From Nitrosomonas eutropha (GTDB lineage Bacteria; Pseudomonadota; Gammaproteobacteria; Burkholderiales; Nitrosomonadaceae), in assembly GCF_900116685.1 (NCBI RefSeq), contig NZ_FPBL01000004.1, positions 124,001 through 188,000 on the forward strand: DNA of 64,000 bases, written 5' to 3'. The notes under the pieces were generated by a model. The model was not told where the DNA came from. It was given only the letters and a program-made list of their open reading frames with translations, and searched no databases. This document shows, piece by piece, positions 38,986 through 49,162 of this stretch (position 1 is its first letter; the number at the start of each line of letters is the position of its first letter). The translations under genes and the position numbers were made by a program.

Positions 38986-40539
38986 TTATTTCAGTTGTTT
39001 GTGCAGTAGCCCGGTTGATATTGGCAGTGGTACATCGGCATCGTCGGCTAGCCAGCCTCCGCCCAGCGCCTTGTAAAGCTGGACGACAGAAACCAGATGC
39101 AAATGGCGAGCGATCACAAGTGCGGATTCGGCATCAAATAATTTGCGCTTTGTAAGTAACACGTCAACGTAACTTGTAATTCCTCCCTGATAGCGCAGAT
39201 TTGCTATCTGTAAAGCCGAACTTAATGCTTCAACCTGTTTCTGCTTGGCTTTGTACTGATCATTTGCTGTTCGAATGGCTGCCAGTGCATCTTCAACTTC
39301 CTTGAACGCTACCAGGATGGTTTGTTCGTACTGTGCCAGTGCCTGTTTTGCCTGTGCTTCTGCAGCACGTTGTTCGTATCCGAGTGTTTGTGCATTCAGC
39401 AGCGGTCCCGCAAGCCCGAATCCAGCAACGCCAAATTTACTGTCAGAATCCAGCAGACTCGCCAGTGCCGGGCTGGAAAATCCAAAAAATCCTGTTAGCG
39501 TTATTCTGGGGAAGCGTGTGGCCTTGGCGACTCCAATTCTGGCAATAGCTGCTTTCAGCGTTTGTTCTGCCTGCAAAATATCAGGGCGCCGTTGCAGTAA
39601 TTCGGAAGGCAGGCCAGGTGGTATATCGGGAGGGGTGGATTGCCCACTCAGTGAGTATCCTCGTACTACTGGCGCGGGAGTTCTGCCTGCCAGTACGCTA
39701 AGCTCATTTTCCTTTTGTGCAATCTGTCTTTCCAGTTCTGCCACTTGGGCAGCGGCTGCAGCACGCTCTGCTTCAAACTGATCCAGATCAAGCCGGGTAG
39801 CCAGCCCACCTTCCAGTTGCGCACTGGAGATGACGACAGACTCCTCCCACGAAGTTAATGCGCGGTGGGCAATTTTCAGTTGCGTATCAAACTGTAAAAG
39901 ATCGAAATAGGATTGTGCCACCGAGCTTACTAACGTCAGAACAACAGCCCGGCGATTTTCTTCGCGTGCCAGCAGATCCGCCCGGGCGGCCTCGTTAGAG
40001 CGGCGGATTCTGCCCCAGATATCCAATTCCCAGTTCAGAATGGATTGACCAAAATAGTTATAGGGCGTCGGAAATCCTTTGCGACTGAATCCTCCCAAGG
40101 TCTCTATCGGCGCATTACCTTCGATGCTGATGTTCGGAATGAAGTCCATCTGTGTAATACCCAAGCGAGCCTGAAGTTCTTCAACACTGGCTGCCGCTTG
40201 TTTGAGATCTTTGTTTTCAGTCAAGGCCTGATCAATCAGCAATTGTAGCTTCTCATCCCGGAGCAGCTCCCACCAGGGAAGATTGGCAATGGATCGCCCC
40301 TCTGTTTGAGACAGACGAAATTTTTCTGTGGTATCGATCTGAGGGCGTGAATAGTCAGGGCCCATGGCGCAAGATGTTATTAACAGGCTCGAACATAACA
40401 GCAGAACGGGTGTTTGACGACGATCCGACCTGGCTGAAATAAGCCTTCTATTTTTGAAATAAGATATTGCGGTTAATCGAGGCAGTATAGATGTAACGAT
40501 TCCAATTATATGGAGATGGAAATTTAAGTGTGGCGACAT
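38986..40539 (-). CDS. RND efflux outer-membrane factor (NodT family)
   Basis: TolC/OprM-type outer-membrane channel, 517 residues. A lipobox LITSC places the lipid-modified cysteine at residue 57, after an unusually long N-terminal extension of about 40 residues. The true start may lie further in, but there is no later ATG before the signal. The typical GPDYSRP follows the lipobox, then a paired helical-hairpin region. First gene of the unit; the order outer factor-adaptor-pump differs from mexAB-oprM. Confidence 0.92.
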   Translation of the reverse strand: MSPHLNFHLHIIGIVTSILPRLTAISYFKNRRLISARSDRRQTPVLLLCSSLLITSCAMGPDYSRPQIDTTEKFRLSQTEGRSIANLPWWELLRDEKLQLLIDQALTENKDLKQAAASVEELQARLGITQMDFIPNISIEGNAPIETLGGFSRKGFPTPYNYFGQSILNWELDIWGRIRRSNEAARADLLAREENRRAVVLTLVSSVAQSYFDLLQFDTQLKIAHRALTSWEESVVISSAQLEGGLATRLDLDQFEAERAAAAAQVAELERQIAQKENELSVLAGRTPAPVVRGYSLSGQSTPPDIPPGLPSELLQRRPDILQAEQTLKAAIARIGVAKATRFPRITLTGFFGFSSPALASLLDSDSKFGVAGFGLAGPLLNAQTLGYEQRAAEAQAKQALAQYEQTILVAFKEVEDALAAIRTANDQYKAKQKQVEALSSALQIANLRYQGGITSYVDVLLTKRKLFDAESALVIARHLHLVSVVQLYKALGGGWLADDADVPLPISTGLLHKQLK

Positions 40540-40663
40540 GCCATTACCTTTTTAAACCTTGAATGTATAAAAATTTATTATGCCCTGATTTTCTACGTTT
40601 GGCTAAAATTCAACTGGGTTGTGAATAAACAAGTCTGTTGAAGAGGTGGTTGATACTTGCTTG

Positions 40664-40802
40664 GAACCTGTTCAATATCTCACTGAAGGGCGCATTGCGG
40701 CGTTGAAATTGAACTCAAAATGCTCACATACTTCAAGTATGCTGCTTTTTCGTTCAATTTTGCCTTGCACTGTATCCCTTGATCGAGACCTTGAACAGGT
40801 TC
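40664..40802. repeat. Fold-back repeat, copy D (139 bp)
   Basis: Runs from GAACCTGTTCAATATCTC to GACCTTGAACAGGTTC. The palindrome CATACTTCAAGTATG is intact, followed by a short deletion relative to copy B. It lies between the end of pnp and the start of the efflux genes, upstream of the outer-membrane factor on the minus strand. Flanking TAA duplications are not seen. Confidence 0.9.
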
Positions 40803-41098
40803 TTACACAGATACCACTTATGTGGTCGATAAAATTGATGACAAGGCAAATATTCATACCTTATTCCTGTGATATGGACAGAAAAAAACCTGATGTGCCT
40901 TTTATTCGGGTGCATGCAGCGAAATCTGTTGCAAGCCTTCTCCCACACTGGTACTGGTACAAGCCAGTCAGATTAATGAATTTGAAAAATGAGGAAGATT
41001 TCTCCGGAGATGCTATTTCTCGATTGAAACAAGCATGATTTCCGGAGAACATTCCGAAGTAGAGATAAATTATGATTTATTAAACGGATAACACCAAC
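40803..41098. other. Gap between pnp and the fold-back repeat, no gene seen
   Basis: About 300 bases. A plus-strand frame from about 40873 to 41038 (MDRKKPDVPFIRV) is open for 55 codons but has no recognisable family and no ribosome-binding site. I see no promoter or RNA fold. Confidence 0.4.
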
Positions 41099-43216
41099 TT
41101 ACTTTTCACCGCTTTCAGGAGTGGCTGTTGCTTCTGTGCTGGCTGCCTTCATGCTAAGCCGCAGCCGACCTTTCTCATCTGCCTCCAGCACCTTGACACG
41201 AATAATCTGGCCTTCCTTGAGGTGGTCAGCAACGCTTTCGACTCGTTCATTGGCAATTTGCGAGATATGGAGCAAACCGTCTTTTCCAGGAAGAATGCTG
41301 ACAATGGCACCGAAATCAAGCAATTTGAGTACTGTTCCCTCATAAATCTTGCCAACCTCAACATCAGCAGTAATATTTTCGATACGCCTTTTTGCCTGTT
41401 CACCACCTTCATTGCTGATACTGGCAATTGTCACAGAGCCATCATCAGAGATATCGATAGTGGTTCCGGTTTCCTCGGTCAGCGCGCGAATAACTGCTCC
41501 ACCTTTACCGATCACATCACGTATTTTTTCAGGATTAATTTTGAATTTAATAATACGTGGTGCGTGAACCGATACGCTATCTCTCGCTATTGGGAGAGAT
41601 TGTTTCATGATATCCAGAATATGGAGTCGCCCTTCTTTTGCTTGAAGTAAGGCTACCTGCATAATTTCTTTCGTGATTCCCTGGATCTTTATATCCATTT
41701 GTAATGCAGTGATACCTTCTTCAGTCCCTGCGACCTTAAAATCCATATCACCCAGGTGATCTTCGTCACCAAGGATATCAGTCAGTACGGCAAAGCGATT
41801 ACCTTCCTTGATTAGCCCCATGGCGATGCCAGCGACATGAGCTTTCAGGGGAGCTCCTGCATCCATCAGTGCAAGACAACCTCCGCAGACAGAAGCCATC
41901 GAACTTGAACCATTTGATTCTGTAACTTCAGAGACTACCCGCATCGCATAACCGAATTCTTCCACTGGAGGGAGGACAGCGAGCAGAGCACGCTTGGCCA
42001 ATCGTCCGTGGCCAATTTCACGCCGCTTGGGTGATCCCACTCTTCCGGTTTCACCCGTGGCAAAAGGAGGCATGTTGTAATGCAGCATGAAACGTTCGGA
42101 ATAATCCCCTTGGAGTGCATCAATTTTCTGCTCGTCCCGGGCAGTTCCCAATGTGGTTACTACCAGAGCCTGCGTCTCACCCCGTGTAAACAGTGCTGAA
42201 CCATGAGTACGCGGTAATACGCCATGACGAATGGTAATTGGTCGAACTGTACGTGTTCCGCGGCCATCAATGCGGGATTCCCCATCAAGGATGCTGTTAC
42301 GCACAATTTTGGCTTCAAGCGCAAAACCGATTTCCTTGATCGCTTGCTCACTGGGACCTTCCTCGGTACCTGCTTTCAATTCGGTAAATACACGTTGCCA
42401 GATTTCACTAATTGCTTCTGTTCTGATCGATTTTTGTTTCAGCCGGAATGCATCGCGCAAATCTGCTTCAGCCAGTTGAGTAATTTTTTCAATCAGTGAA
42501 AGATCTTTTTCTGCTGGCTCCCAATCCCATGCGGTTACACCAGTCTCATCAGCCAGTTCATTGATCATGTTGATCACCTGCTGCATTTGATCATGGCCAT
42601 AGGTTACTGCCCCAAGCATGACATCTTCGGAGAGTTCATTAGCTTCTGACTCAACCATCAGCACAGCTTTCTGGGTGCCTGCCACTACGAGATTGAGCTG
42701 CGATTTATTGAGCTGGGTAGTGGTCGGGTTAAGGACGTATTCGTTGTCAATATAACCTACGCGTGCTGCACCGATAGGCCCATCAAAGGGGATGCCGGAG
42801 AGTATCAGTGCTGCAGATGCACCGATCGTTGCAGGAATATCAGCATCGATTTCAGCGTCTGATGACAATACCATTGCGATGACTTGTACTTCATTGTAAA
42901 AACCATCGGGGAAGAGCGGACGTATCGGCCGATCAATCAGCCGGGATGTTAGTATTTCCTTTTCAGAAGGGCGACCTTCACGTTTAAAGAAGCTTCCTGG
43001 AATGCGCCCGGCGGAATAAAATTTTTCCTGATAGTCAACTGTGAGCGGGAAAAAATCCTGTCCAGGTTTGGTTTTTTTATCTCCTACTACTGTAACCAGC
43101 ACAACTGTGTCATCCATGGAAACCATGACAGCGCCATGTGCCTGTTTCGCAATTTCTCCAGTTTCAATGGTGAGCGTATGGCTTCCGTAAGTTATGCTTT
43201 TTTTTATCGGTTTCAA
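41099..43216 (-). CDS. pnp: Polynucleotide phosphorylase
   Basis: 3'-5' phosphorolytic exoribonuclease, homotrimer, part of the RNA degradosome. 705 residues: two RNase PH domains, then the KH domain ([20 protein letters not shown]) and the S1 domain ([20 protein letters not shown]). It follows rpsO on the same strand; the usual rpsO-pnp order is kept. Confidence 0.97.
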   Translation of the reverse strand: MKPIKKSITYGSHTLTIETGEIAKQAHGAVMVSMDDTVVLVTVVGDKKTKPGQDFFPLTVDYQEKFYSAGRIPGSFFKREGRPSEKEILTSRLIDRPIRPLFPDGFYNEVQVIAMVLSSDAEIDADIPATIGASAALILSGIPFDGPIGAARVGYIDNEYVLNPTTTQLNKSQLNLVVAGTQKAVLMVESEANELSEDVMLGAVTYGHDQMQQVINMINELADETGVTAWDWEPAEKDLSLIEKITQLAEADLRDAFRLKQKSIRTEAISEIWQRVFTELKAGTEEGPSEQAIKEIGFALEAKIVRNSILDGESRIDGRGTRTVRPITIRHGVLPRTHGSALFTRGETQALVVTTLGTARDEQKIDALQGDYSERFMLHYNMPPFATGETGRVGSPKRREIGHGRLAKRALLAVLPPVEEFGYAMRVVSEVTESNGSSSMASVCGGCLALMDAGAPLKAHVAGIAMGLIKEGNRFAVLTDILGDEDHLGDMDFKVAGTEEGITALQMDIKIQGITKEIMQVALLQAKEGRLHILDIMKQSLPIARDSVSVHAPRIIKFKINPEKIRDVIGKGGAVIRALTEETGTTIDISDDGSVTIASISNEGGEQAKRRIENITADVEVGKIYEGTVLKLLDFGAIVSILPGKDGLLHISQIANERVESVADHLKEGQIIRVKVLEADEKGRLRLSMKAASTEATATPESGEK

Positions 43217-43393
43217 TTAATAATCCTTCTTTGATCAGATCATGCCCAAGATTGACTGCAAAATTGTATTTAAGTGCAAATCGATCATGGTTATCCGGTT
43301 TAGAGTGCAGACGACTGACCAGATTCATCTGCAGCTTTGCAATCATCTGCGATAATTTGTGGAGTGCAGTACGATTAACTACCACATGATTTT

Positions 43394-43663
43394 TTATTTT
43401 CTTAAACCCAGGCGTTCGATCAGGATCCGGTAATTGTCACTATTTTTAGATTTCAGATAATCCAATAGTTTGCGTCGCCGACTAACCATACGCAGCAGGC
43501 CGCGACGGGAGTGGTGATCTTTGACATGTTCCTTGAAATGATCAATCAGGCTATTGATTCGTGTTGTCAGTATAGCCACCTGTACTTCTGGCGAACCGGT
43601 GTCTCCTGCTACTCTCTGATAATCCAGTATAACCTGGCTTTTTTGATCGGTTGTTACAGCCAT
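43394..43663 (-). CDS. rpsO: 30S ribosomal protein S15
   Basis: 89 residues, standard length. The [17 protein letters not shown] and [13 protein letters not shown] regions match S15, which binds 16S rRNA. A 17-spaced promoter and an AGGAG site precede the ATG at 43663. Confidence 0.98.
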   Translation of the reverse strand: MAVTTDQKSQVILDYQRVAGDTGSPEVQVAILTTRINSLIDHFKEHVKDHHSRRGLLRMVSRRRKLLDYLKSKNSDNYRILIERLGLRK

Positions 43664-43710
43664 TTACTTTCTCCTGCTTGATAATTAATCCATATACTTA
43701 ACCAGCCACA

Positions 43711-43739
43711 ATTTTACTCTTTAATAAATAGCTTGCCAA
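43711..43739 (-). promoter_or_regulatory. Sigma-70-type promoter for rpsO
   Basis: On the minus strand, TTGGCA (43739-43734) and TAAAAT (43716-43711) are 17 bases apart. The expected start is about 45 bases upstream of the rpsO ATG. Confidence 0.6.
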
Positions 43740-43958
43740 ATAAAATCAAGGTATTGGAAGCAATTGTGTTTTATTATTCACCAGATTTCTATCTCTATTA
43801 AGTAATATCCTGAATCCATACTCGTCTGCTATTGATGAATCACAATTTATTAAATTTTTGTGGATGCATGTATTGCAGTTTTTTATCCAGTTGATCGCAC
43901 TTCGCTTGGAAAGCAGTTATTTATTTGGAGCGTGACAGCTGGAAACACTTAACACTTA

Positions 43959-45338
43959 TCATTTTCCAATACAAAAACTGGAAAAAATTTCACCCAGTAG
44001 ATCATCACTTGTGAATTCGCCAGTAATAGATGACAGGGCTTGTTGCGCAAGGCGAAGTTCTTCAGCAAGTATTTCCAGCTGATTTGTAGTATGCAACCAG
44101 GCTTTTGCTCTTTCCAGCAATTTTTTTGTGTGCAGCAATGCTTGCAAATGCCGCTGGCGAGCCATGTAAGCACCTTCTCCAGCAATGTTGGTCTGCCAGC
44201 CGACAGTTTTAAGTAGTGCTGTCTGTAGCAGCGCTATGCCTTCACCACTTTTTACTGAAAGATAGATAACTGTTCCTGAAGTATCTTCTTCTATACGAGA
44301 GAGCTGTCCGGATAAATCAATTTTGTTGTGTACAATCAATACAGGCAGTTTTTCCGACAAATGAGCCAGTACAGAGCGATCTTCCTTGGTCACGCCATAA
44401 CGGCTGTCAACCAATAGTAATACCAGATCGGCCTGTTCAATTGCAGCGTAGGTACGGGCAATTCCCTGTTGCTCAACGATGTCGTTGGTTTCTCTCAATC
44501 CTGCGGTGTCAATTAAATGCAGTGGTATTCCTTCAATTTCGATCGATTGCCGAATGGTATCCCTTGTTGTACCGGGTATTTCGGTGACGATAGCTATCTC
44601 ATCTCCAGCAAGTCGGTTCAGTAAACTGGATTTACCCACATTGGGTTGGCCTGCCAGTACGATTTTGATTCCTTCCTGTAATAAATTTCCCCGACGGGAT
44701 GCGGTCAATACTTGTTCCAGTTTTATCTGGATTGAGGCCAGCTGTTCTGCGGCATGAGCGGACTGGAGAAAATCAATCTCTTCTTCCGGGAAATCAAGCG
44801 TTGCTTCGACTAGCACACGCAAATCAATCAGCGCGCTTACAAGCTGATGAATCGTCGATGAGAATTCCCCATGTAGTGAGCGCACAGCACAACGTACGGC
44901 ATTGGCAGTGCTGGCTTCTATCAGGTCGGCTACTCCTTCAGCTTGTGCAAGGTCAAGCTTTTCGTTGAGAAACGCGCGTAGTGTAAATTCACCCGGTTCC
45001 GCCAGGCGAGCACCCAGTTGAAGGCAGTGAGCCAACAGCAGGTTCATCACAGCGGGGCCGCCATGTCCGTGCAGCTCCAGTACATCTTCTCCAGTATAGG
45101 AGTTGGGAGAAGGGAAATACAGCGCGATTCCCTGATCAATGACTTGATTGTTTTGATCAAGAAAGTTGAATAAACCGGCATGACGCGGATCAGGAAGCTT
45201 GCCCAGGATTGTCTGGGCAAGCTGTTTTAGATCTGTCCCTGAAATCCGGACTATTCCAATGCCGCCACGGCCAGGTGGTGTGGCGATTGCTGCGATGGTG
45301 CCATTGTTCTTCACCTGGAGAATGACAAGGTGTTGCAT
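43959..45338 (-). CDS. mnmE: tRNA uridine-5-carboxymethylaminomethyl GTPase MnmE
   Basis: 459 residues. N-terminal tetrahydrofolate-binding region ([18 protein letters not shown]), G domain with [16 protein letters not shown] and [10 protein letters not shown], and a C-terminal CIGK. Acts with MnmG to modify wobble uridine. The start is uncertain: the ATG at 45338 sits against its ribosome-binding site; a GTG eight codons later is possible. Confidence 0.94.
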   Translation of the reverse strand: MQHLVILQVKNNGTIAAIATPPGRGGIGIVRISGTDLKQLAQTILGKLPDPRHAGLFNFLDQNNQVIDQGIALYFPSPNSYTGEDVLELHGHGGPAVMNLLLAHCLQLGARLAEPGEFTLRAFLNEKLDLAQAEGVADLIEASTANAVRCAVRSLHGEFSSTIHQLVSALIDLRVLVEATLDFPEEEIDFLQSAHAAEQLASIQIKLEQVLTASRRGNLLQEGIKIVLAGQPNVGKSSLLNRLAGDEIAIVTEIPGTTRDTIRQSIEIEGIPLHLIDTAGLRETNDIVEQQGIARTYAAIEQADLVLLLVDSRYGVTKEDRSVLAHLSEKLPVLIVHNKIDLSGQLSRIEEDTSGTVIYLSVKSGEGIALLQTALLKTVGWQTNIAGEGAYMARQRHLQALLHTKKLLERAKAWLHTTNQLEILAEELRLAQQALSSITGEFTSDDLLGEIFSSFCIGK

Positions 45339-45384
45339 ACCTTCTTTATCAAAAGGGATGCAGAGCAGTTAAAGTTATAAATGT

Positions 45385-47226
45385 TTATTTCTTTCTCGTT
45401 CTTTTGTACATTCTTCTCGGATTGTTGACGGGTTTTTTAGGGCTATCAGCCGGGCTGCTGGCAGATGCTTCTGTATTTTCCGAATCGCTAGTCACCTGGT
45501 TGCTGATGGGTAGTTCAGGGGCATCTTTACTAGGGGCAGTCCCGTACATTTTTGTAATCTTCCATTGCTGTGCAATCGACAGAATATTGTTAACCAGGGA
45601 ATAAAGAACAAGACCGGCCGGGAAGAAGAAGAAAATGGCACTGAAGGCAACAGGCATAATTTGCATTATTTTTGCCTGGATTGGATCGGTTGGCGTCGGA
45701 TTAAGCCTGGTCTGTATAAACATAGAAATACCCAGCAGAACTGGCAGCAGGTATTTGGGATCCGGAGAAGACAAATCAGTGATCCATAGTGCAAAAGGAG
45801 CGTAACGCAATTCTACTGCTGCAAGTATTGTCCAGTATAGTGCAATAAAAACCGGGATTTGTACCAGTATGGGAAAACACCCTCCCATCGGGTTGATTTT
45901 TTCCGTTTTGTAAAAATCCATCATCGCCTGGTGCATGCGTTGTCGATCACCCTTGTATTGATCCTGAATGCGCTTCAATTTGGGCGTTACTAGGCGCAGT
46001 CTTGCCATAGATCGGTAGCCGGCCGCAGATAGCGGAAAGAACAGCAGCTTGACGGTTATGGTCAGAAGGATGATTGCCATTCCCCAGTTTTCTGTCCATG
46101 AGTGGTAAAAAGAAAGTAAACGGAACAATGGTTTGGCGATCATGGTCAGCCAACCGTAATCAACGGTGAGCTCCAATCCCGGAGCTAGTTCGGCAAGCCT
46201 GTCCTGTTCTTCCGGGCCTGCATAAAGTGGCATGGTGGTTGTGGCAGTTTCGCCTGCGGTGATAACTCCAGCCGGAACAATCACTCCGGCTGTATAGAGA
46301 TTGTCGCTTTGTCGCTTGGCAAAATATTCGCGTGGTGTTTGTTGTGGTGGCAGCCAGGCAGTCAGGAAATAGTGTTCCAGCATGGCGATCCAGCCATTAT
46401 TCGCATTGGCCGGATAATCTGTCTTGCCTTTGTCCAGGTCATCAAACGGAATTTTTTGATATTTTTCTTCGTCAGTGTAAACAGCAGCACCCAGGAAACT
46501 GCGAATCATCATGGTGTGTGCTGGTGGCGGAATGTCATCACGCAACATCTGGAAATAAGCAAATGGGCGGATTGTGGCATCGCTCTTATTTGCTATCTCG
46601 AAGCCGATGTCAATTACGTAGCTGTCACGGTGAAAAGTATAGGTCTTGATAACCTGAACTCCCTGAGTTTCGGGCGCCAGCAGGCGGATGACAACTTTAT
46701 CCTCGCCGGCAGTTAGTTCGTAGTTGCGTATGCCTGATTCCACCTGATAAACCGTTTTATGGTTAGGCAAACCCTCGCCTACCAGACCGGATTGTGCGAC
46801 ATAGGTACGCGAAGCTTCGCTATGCAATAGAGAATAAGGTATGTTCTCGTCTTCAGAAGAAGGTTGTTGCAGTAGTTCTAGTCGCCGTAAATCGCCTCCC
46901 ATCGTGTCGATTTCTGCAATTACCTTGTCGGTGACAACACGTATTTGTTCGCCTGAAGGCAGTAGGCGCGGGGTAACCGAATCGGTTGTATCTCCGTTTG
47001 AAGGTATCCCCTCCAGATCTGATCCTGTTTGTGATGCGGTGAGTTCACTACCTGGAACAGGAAGGCCATCGTTATTTTTTGACTGTGTGACTCCGGCCGT
47101 AGAATTGGCCTGGGCTACAACGGGGGGAGGGGCATTGAACTTTTCCTGTTCTTTTACCCATGCATCCCATAAAAACAGCAGTGATGTCGAAAAAATGATA
47201 AGCAGTACGATTTTTTTATTGTCCAT
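45385..47226 (-). CDS. yidC: Membrane protein insertase YidC
   Basis: 613 residues, typical of gram-negative YidC: an N-terminal membrane anchor (KIVLLIIFSTSLLFLWDAWV), a large periplasmic domain, and a C-terminal insertase core (NPMGGCFPILVQIPVFIALYW). A basic tail follows. Sits between yidD and mnmE in the standard order. Confidence 0.96.
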   Translation of the reverse strand: MDNKKIVLLIIFSTSLLFLWDAWVKEQEKFNAPPPVVAQANSTAGVTQSKNNDGLPVPGSELTASQTGSDLEGIPSNGDTTDSVTPRLLPSGEQIRVVTDKVIAEIDTMGGDLRRLELLQQPSSEDENIPYSLLHSEASRTYVAQSGLVGEGLPNHKTVYQVESGIRNYELTAGEDKVVIRLLAPETQGVQVIKTYTFHRDSYVIDIGFEIANKSDATIRPFAYFQMLRDDIPPPAHTMMIRSFLGAAVYTDEEKYQKIPFDDLDKGKTDYPANANNGWIAMLEHYFLTAWLPPQQTPREYFAKRQSDNLYTAGVIVPAGVITAGETATTTMPLYAGPEEQDRLAELAPGLELTVDYGWLTMIAKPLFRLLSFYHSWTENWGMAIILLTITVKLLFFPLSAAGYRSMARLRLVTPKLKRIQDQYKGDRQRMHQAMMDFYKTEKINPMGGCFPILVQIPVFIALYWTILAAVELRYAPFALWITDLSSPDPKYLLPVLLGISMFIQTRLNPTPTDPIQAKIMQIMPVAFSAIFFFFPAGLVLYSLVNNILSIAQQWKITKMYGTAPSKDAPELPISNQVTSDSENTEASASSPADSPKKPVNNPRRMYKRTRKK

Positions 47227-47318
47227 TTTTTGAAGCTCGGGGATGCGGAAAAATTTTTTAGTAAAAACGCTTTAAGAATATAATAGATAAGTTGGTTGTT
47301 ATAGGCGCGTTGGCTATT

Positions 47319-47528
47319 TTATGGGATAGGATCATGACCACCCGGGTTCCAGGGATGGCAGCGCAATATCCGCCTTGTGCCCAGCCATAATCCTTTTATT
47401 AAGCCGTATTTCATCAATGCTTCCCGCATATAATTCGAGCAGGTTGGGTAAAACCTGCAGGAAGGTGGAATCAGGAGACCGATACTGTATTGGTAGAGTT
47501 TAATAAGGCCAATGATCAGTTGCTTCAT
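47319..47528 (-). CDS. yidD: YidD, membrane protein insertion efficiency factor
   Basis: 69 residues with the conserved [15 protein letters not shown] and [12 protein letters not shown] motifs. Overlaps rnpA by four bases, indicating coupled translation. Helps YidC-dependent insertion. Confidence 0.95.
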   Translation of the reverse strand: MKQLIIGLIKLYQYSIGLLIPPSCRFYPTCSNYMREALMKYGLIKGLWLGTRRILRCHPWNPGGHDPIP

Positions 47529-47890
47529 AATTGCCTGGCTGCTTTATGTAACAGCGTTACGGCTTCCTGATAGATACGCGCAGAATCTGACGTTTCCACA
47601 GAACGTCGTAGCTGCATGACGCAATCCATACCCTGAACCACTTGTTGATGCTTGCGAAATGCCTCTCTGATCAATCGCTTGATGCGATTTCTTCTGACAG
47701 CTTTCCGTTCGATCTTTTTGGCTACGATTAAGCCGATGCGCGCATAACTACCGTTGATCGGCTTCAGCCTTATATGCAATCGCAAAGAAAGGCTTTCGAA
47801 CACAATCCGATTTCTCAGTGCAGCGCGAAACTCATCAGCTTTTCGCAGTTTGCACTGTTTGGGTAATGAGTAAACATGCTTGGTTGTCAA
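47525..47890 (-). CDS. rnpA: Ribonuclease P protein component
   Basis: 121 residues. The signature [14 protein letters not shown] is present. Assists the RNase P RNA in tRNA 5' processing. The start appears to be TTG at 47890, since no ATG occurs in frame before the conserved [14 protein letters not shown]. Confidence 0.94.
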   Translation of the reverse strand: MTTKHVYSLPKQCKLRKADEFRAALRNRIVFESLSLRLHIRLKPINGSYARIGLIVAKKIERKAVRRNRIKRLIREAFRKHQQVVQGMDCVMQLRRSVETSDSARIYQEAVTLLHKAARQL

Positions 47891-47926
47891 AAAACAGCTC
47901 GGGCAATAAACCCAGATTTGCCCATA

Positions 47927-48061
47927 TTACACACTAAGCCTGACTCGCCCCTTTGCCCGACGTGCACGAATAACAGCTCTGCCACCACGTGTCTTCATGC
48001 GAGCACGAAATCCATGAGTGCGTTTTCTACTGATAACGGATGGTTGGTAGGTACGTTTCAT
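47927..48061 (-). CDS. rpmH: 50S ribosomal protein L34
   Basis: 44 residues, [18 protein letters not shown] to GRVRLSV, identical in form to L34. It is too short for most length cut-offs. A promoter with 17-base spacing lies just upstream, and rnpA starts 36 bases after its stop. Confidence 0.96.
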   Translation of the reverse strand: MKRTYQPSVISRKRTHGFRARMKTRGGRAVIRARRAKGRVRLSV

Positions 48062-48081
48062 TTTATAAAATGCCTATTTTT

Positions 48082-48110
48082 ACTATAAAAATACGAAGAG
48101 AAGTCGGCAA
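48082..48110 (-). promoter_or_regulatory. Sigma-70-type promoter for rpmH
   Basis: On the minus strand, TTGCCG (48110-48105) and TATAGT (48087-48082) are separated by 17 bases. The expected start lies about 10 bases upstream of the rpmH ATG region. Confidence 0.6.
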
Positions 48111-48395
48111 ATCTCTCAAACTAATGATAAAAACATTGCCGAACCAGTCCTTTCAAGGCCGAATAGTATATCTTAATCTGGTAGGTTTTCGCCACACGTG
48201 TTTTTAGTAGAGCACTACGAAAGCAAAATATAAATGGTACAACCCGACTTTTGTCCGCTGTCGGATTACAGATAACAGATTTTAGTAATATTGCGTGACT
48301 GGGTTGGCACCTTTACACTTTGTTTTCGTGTAAATGAGGTAAGGTATCGGGTAAATTTCCGGAAGTTGATTGGGTTATAGGTATAAGGACAGATA
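48111..48395. other. Gap upstream of rpmH, no gene seen
   Basis: About 285 bases with no recognisable gene and no dnaA-box cluster, so no sign of the chromosome origin sometimes found beside rpmH. An inverted pair TTTACAC (48312-48318) and GTGTAAA (48328-48334) lies about 60 bases upstream of the next gene and could be an operator. Confidence 0.5.
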
Positions 48396-48860
48396 ATGAC
48401 GACGGATCAATTAATAACAGATCAGCGGTTGTGGGAAAGGCGGGCTGAGATTTCGTTTGTGTGTCCCTATCAGTTGGGAATAAAACCGGGCAGGCGGGTT
48501 GCGCAGCGGCGCTCCGATCATGGTGCGGCTTATGTTGATCAATATGGATGGCGTCTTGCGGTCTGTGTTCTTGCTATCGTGTTATTCAGTGCAACAGATG
48601 CCTTCTTGACGATGAATATATTGTCTGGAGGTGGTACAGAACTTAACCATTTTATGGCGATCCTGATTGAGGAAGGCGTGCAGAAATTTGTTTTCGCTAA
48701 ACTGGCGCTTACCTCCCTGGCGGTGATTATGTTGACCATACATCATGAAGTACGGCTTTGTGCCGGAATTCTCTGCCGTCACCTTCTTTATATATTTTTA
48801 TCGGGTTATGCTTGCTTGATCAGTTATGAATTAATGTTATTGCAGCTTATTGGTAGGTGA
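48396..48860 (+). CDS. DUF5658-like membrane protein
   Basis: 154 residues with about three membrane segments (AVCVLAIVLFSATDAFLTM, FVFAKLALTSLAVIML, LLYIFLSGYACLISYELML) after a charged N-terminus. The central TDAFLTMNILSGGGTELNHFM segment resembles DUF5658. Function unknown. The ATG at 48396 follows AAGGA. It nearly abuts the DUF2905 gene. Confidence 0.65.
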   Translation: MTTDQLITDQRLWERRAEISFVCPYQLGIKPGRRVAQRRSDHGAAYVDQYGWRLAVCVLAIVLFSATDAFLTMNILSGGGTELNHFMAILIEEGVQKFVFAKLALTSLAVIMLTIHHEVRLCAGILCRHLLYIFLSGYACLISYELMLLQLIGR

Positions 48861-48867
48861 TTTTTAT

Positions 48868-49083
48868 ATGGAACCGATTGTACGATGGCTCATGGTCACC
48901 GGGATCGTCTTGCTTGTTATCGGAGCAGTGTTACATCTGGCACCTTGGTTATTTAATTGGTTCGGAAAGCTGCCAGGAGATATCCATATTGAAACCCGGC
49001 ACAGTAAAGTATTCATACCCATTACTTCCATGCTGATTGTCAGCATCGTTCTGAGTGTAATTATCAATCTGTTCAAGAAATGA
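48868..49083 (+). CDS. DUF2905 membrane protein
   Basis: 71 residues with two membrane segments around a FGKLPGDIHIETRHSK loop, the family hallmark. Function unknown. The ATG at 48868 was chosen over a TTG at 48850 that would overlap the previous gene. Confidence 0.85.
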   Translation: MEPIVRWLMVTGIVLLVIGAVLHLAPWLFNWFGKLPGDIHIETRHSKVFIPITSMLIVSIVLSVIINLFKK

Positions 49084-49162
49084 GTATTTCTGTAAATCTG
49101 CCATCTGCCAGGGTTTGGCTGATCTTATCGGTGCTGTATATTTAGATAAATCAGGGTTATTC

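Noticed and set aside
40646..41038. 130-residue frame across repeat copy D
   Set aside because: Most of it is read from the repeat, it lacks a ribosome-binding site, and the rest has no family.
48111..48395. Chromosome origin beside rpmH
   Set aside because: No dnaA gene or cluster of DnaA boxes is seen.
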